Part shown: in pieces, positions 62,848-64,000 of the stretch | Layout: each line of letters starts with the position of its first letter | How positions within the stretch are numbered: the stretch's first letter is position 1 | From: Symbiodinium natans | Lineage: Eukaryota > Sar > Dinophyceae > Suessiales > Symbiodiniaceae | NCBI GenBank assembly: GCA_905221605.1 | Contig: CAJNDS010002487.1 | Coordinates: forward strand, 62,001 to 126,000 | Reading direction: 5' to 3' | Length of the DNA: 64,000 bases | Notes under the pieces: generated by a model | What the model saw: only the letters and a program-made list of their open reading frames with translations | What the model was told of the DNA's origin: nothing | The model's database searches: none | Translations under genes and position numbers: made by a program

Positions 62848-62995
62848 TGAACTGCCAAAAAAGTGCTCATCCACAAGTAGAGGAAGGCTGAACTGGCTTG
62901 TGTGGCGTAATATTCTCCCTGGCGATCACGTATGCTTTGGTCTTTGAATTTCATGGCTTTGGGCTCCAGCAGACAGTCGACTGAATGCCTCCCCC
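62848..62995 (-). CDS. Unknown exon upstream of a family C intron
   Basis: Reads LLEPKAMKFKDQSIRDRQGE, YYATQASSAFLYLWMSTFLA and VQLG, then AT|GTCCCC, the terminus of a family C element. With acceptor CATCCCAAAG it continues in frame as SAHKPVPLRLRCGPGRRC then SDDVSFQVPE at 62648-62738. Function unknown. Confidence 0.55.
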
Positions 62996-63324
62996 ACGAA
63001 CCCGCACCCCAAGACACAGGCTTACAACACAAGTCGTTTGGCGATTCCCAGAACAGGGGTACCCCAGCTTATCCCCGACAAAAAAAAACTCTCAGACGCT
63101 AATCCTCATTATTGCAAACCCCGAAACGGTCACGGGCGTCGGAACCCCGAACAAACAGCGGTACCCCCATCTTGGGAAACCGCCCTAATCCGCCCTAAGC
63201 CCCAAAGCCCTAAGCCCTAAGCCCTAAGCCCTAAACTCTAAACCCTAAGCCCTAATCCCTAAACCCTAAACCCTAGGTAAACCCTAAACCCTAAACCCTA
63301 AACCCTAAACCCTAAACCCTCAAC

Positions 63325-63418
63325 ACACCCTGCGACGGCACGGGGCCACCCGTTTTTCCCCCAGCAGGATCGGCAGCCCGAAGGGCCCAAAGCACCCGAA
63401 GTTGAGAGCAGCTGGCTG
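63325..63418 (-). CDS. Unknown exon (FGCFGPFGLPILLGEKR)
   Basis: Reads AALNFGCFGPFGLPILLGEK then RVAPCRR and ends CGTCGCAG|GTGTGTTG. TTTAGGG array upstream, CCCTAAA array downstream in + coordinates. No family recognised. Confidence 0.4.
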
Positions 63419-63535
63419 GGTTTAGGGTTTAGGGTTTAGGGTTTAGGGTTTAGGGTTTAGGGTTTAGGGTTTAGGGTTTAGGGTTTAGGGTATAGGGTTT
63501 AGGGTATAGGTTTCAGGGTCTAGGGTTCAGGGTTT
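63418..63535. repeat. TTTAGGG array
   Basis: About 11 perfect heptamers, then degenerate units. Confidence 0.95.
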
Positions 63536-64000
63536 CGGGGTGTGGGATGCTAGGGGGCGGAGGGGTGGAGGGTTTTCTTCTCCTTGTTGGGTTGTCGCTG
63601 ACCCTCTCAGACCGGATGCTTGAGCCATTGAGGCCACAAGATCCTCCTACAAGTTCACTCTCAGGGAGATCCTTCGGGGGCTGACTCAGGCTTGTTTTTC
63701 GGCTCGGGGGCTACAGGACGTGGCACGAGGGCCAAGCCTTTGATTCTTCTAGGTGGGCCCCTAAACCCTAAACCCTAAACTCTAAACCCTAAACCCTAAA
63801 CCTCGAAGGTCCACTGAGAATTGAGAGCAAATCGAGGGCGTGGGTATGGGACTGATCCTCAAAATCGCCCCCCCAAGGATTTGTACTCTGAAGGGGTCGT
63901 TAAACGTGAGGTGCCCATGGGCCCACCACCCCGCTCCCGGCGCCAAAAAACCGAGGCTCAACTGGCCGAGACGAACTTCAACCCACAAGCGGGCCCCCTG

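Noticed and set aside
63615-63635. TGGCTCAAG as a spliced-leader relic
   Set aside because: Nine-base match without the preceding leader bases.
1-64000. The arrays as a chromosome end
   Set aside because: Arrays occur in both orientations throughout with unique sequence and exons between them, so they are interstitial, not a terminal telomere.

Overview
The window looks like nuclear DNA of a dinoflagellate, probably a Symbiodiniaceae-like alga. Evidence: hundreds of TTTAGGG/CCCTAAA telomere-type heptamer arrays scattered between genes and inside introns; introns with GA-AG and GC-AG as well as GT-AG ends; PPR motifs of the 'ACEKxxQW' type; tandemly amplified SRCR domains. TTTAGGG also occurs in plants, green algae and apicomplexans, so the splice-site evidence carries most of the weight. 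There are no prokaryotic features, rRNA, tRNA or CRISPR that I can support. Almost every coding segment with consistent splice signals reads on the minus strand, as expected for a unidirectional gene block. Exons are short (40-380 bp), so single-frame ORFs mislead here; most long ORFs run through repeats.

Layout, in + coordinates (genes read right to left). 1.8-11.1 kb: small exons of one or more unrecognised genes, one ending at a stop at 2982. 12.3-14.4 kb: repeat-rich DNA (TGACA/TGACTCC inverted cluster, C-rich tract, minisatellite). 15.0-27.75 kb: the best gene, a predicted type I membrane receptor with a signal peptide, nine tandem SRCR domains and a transmembrane segment; the first four exons join in frame and each SRCR domain has the same four-exon plan. 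28-41.6 kb: mostly arrays and degenerate telomere-like sequence with scattered exons, one gene ending at 39561. 41.8-47.3 kb: a pentatricopeptide-repeat (PPR) gene, probably an organelle RNA-binding protein. 47.8-53.2 kb: further exons of unknown genes, one ending at 51982. 53.2-64 kb: exons of at least two or three genes, including an ankyrin-repeat exon and terminal exons with hydrophobic helices.

The most interesting system is the intron population. Several short inverted-repeat (MITE-like) families, here called A, B and C, sit exactly between coding frames. Removing a copy at its own terminal splice signals joins flanking exons in the same frame at 3.9, 6.0, 6.6, 26.8, 32.4, 61.9 and 62.8 kb. 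They look like introners: transposable elements that make new introns. In addition, the telomere-type arrays often begin right at a 5' splice site (GTGGGG then TTTAGGG) or end right at a 3' splice site, form the core of a 45-nt intron, and split copies of at least three MITE families. All exon calls come from reading by eye and need RNA evidence.
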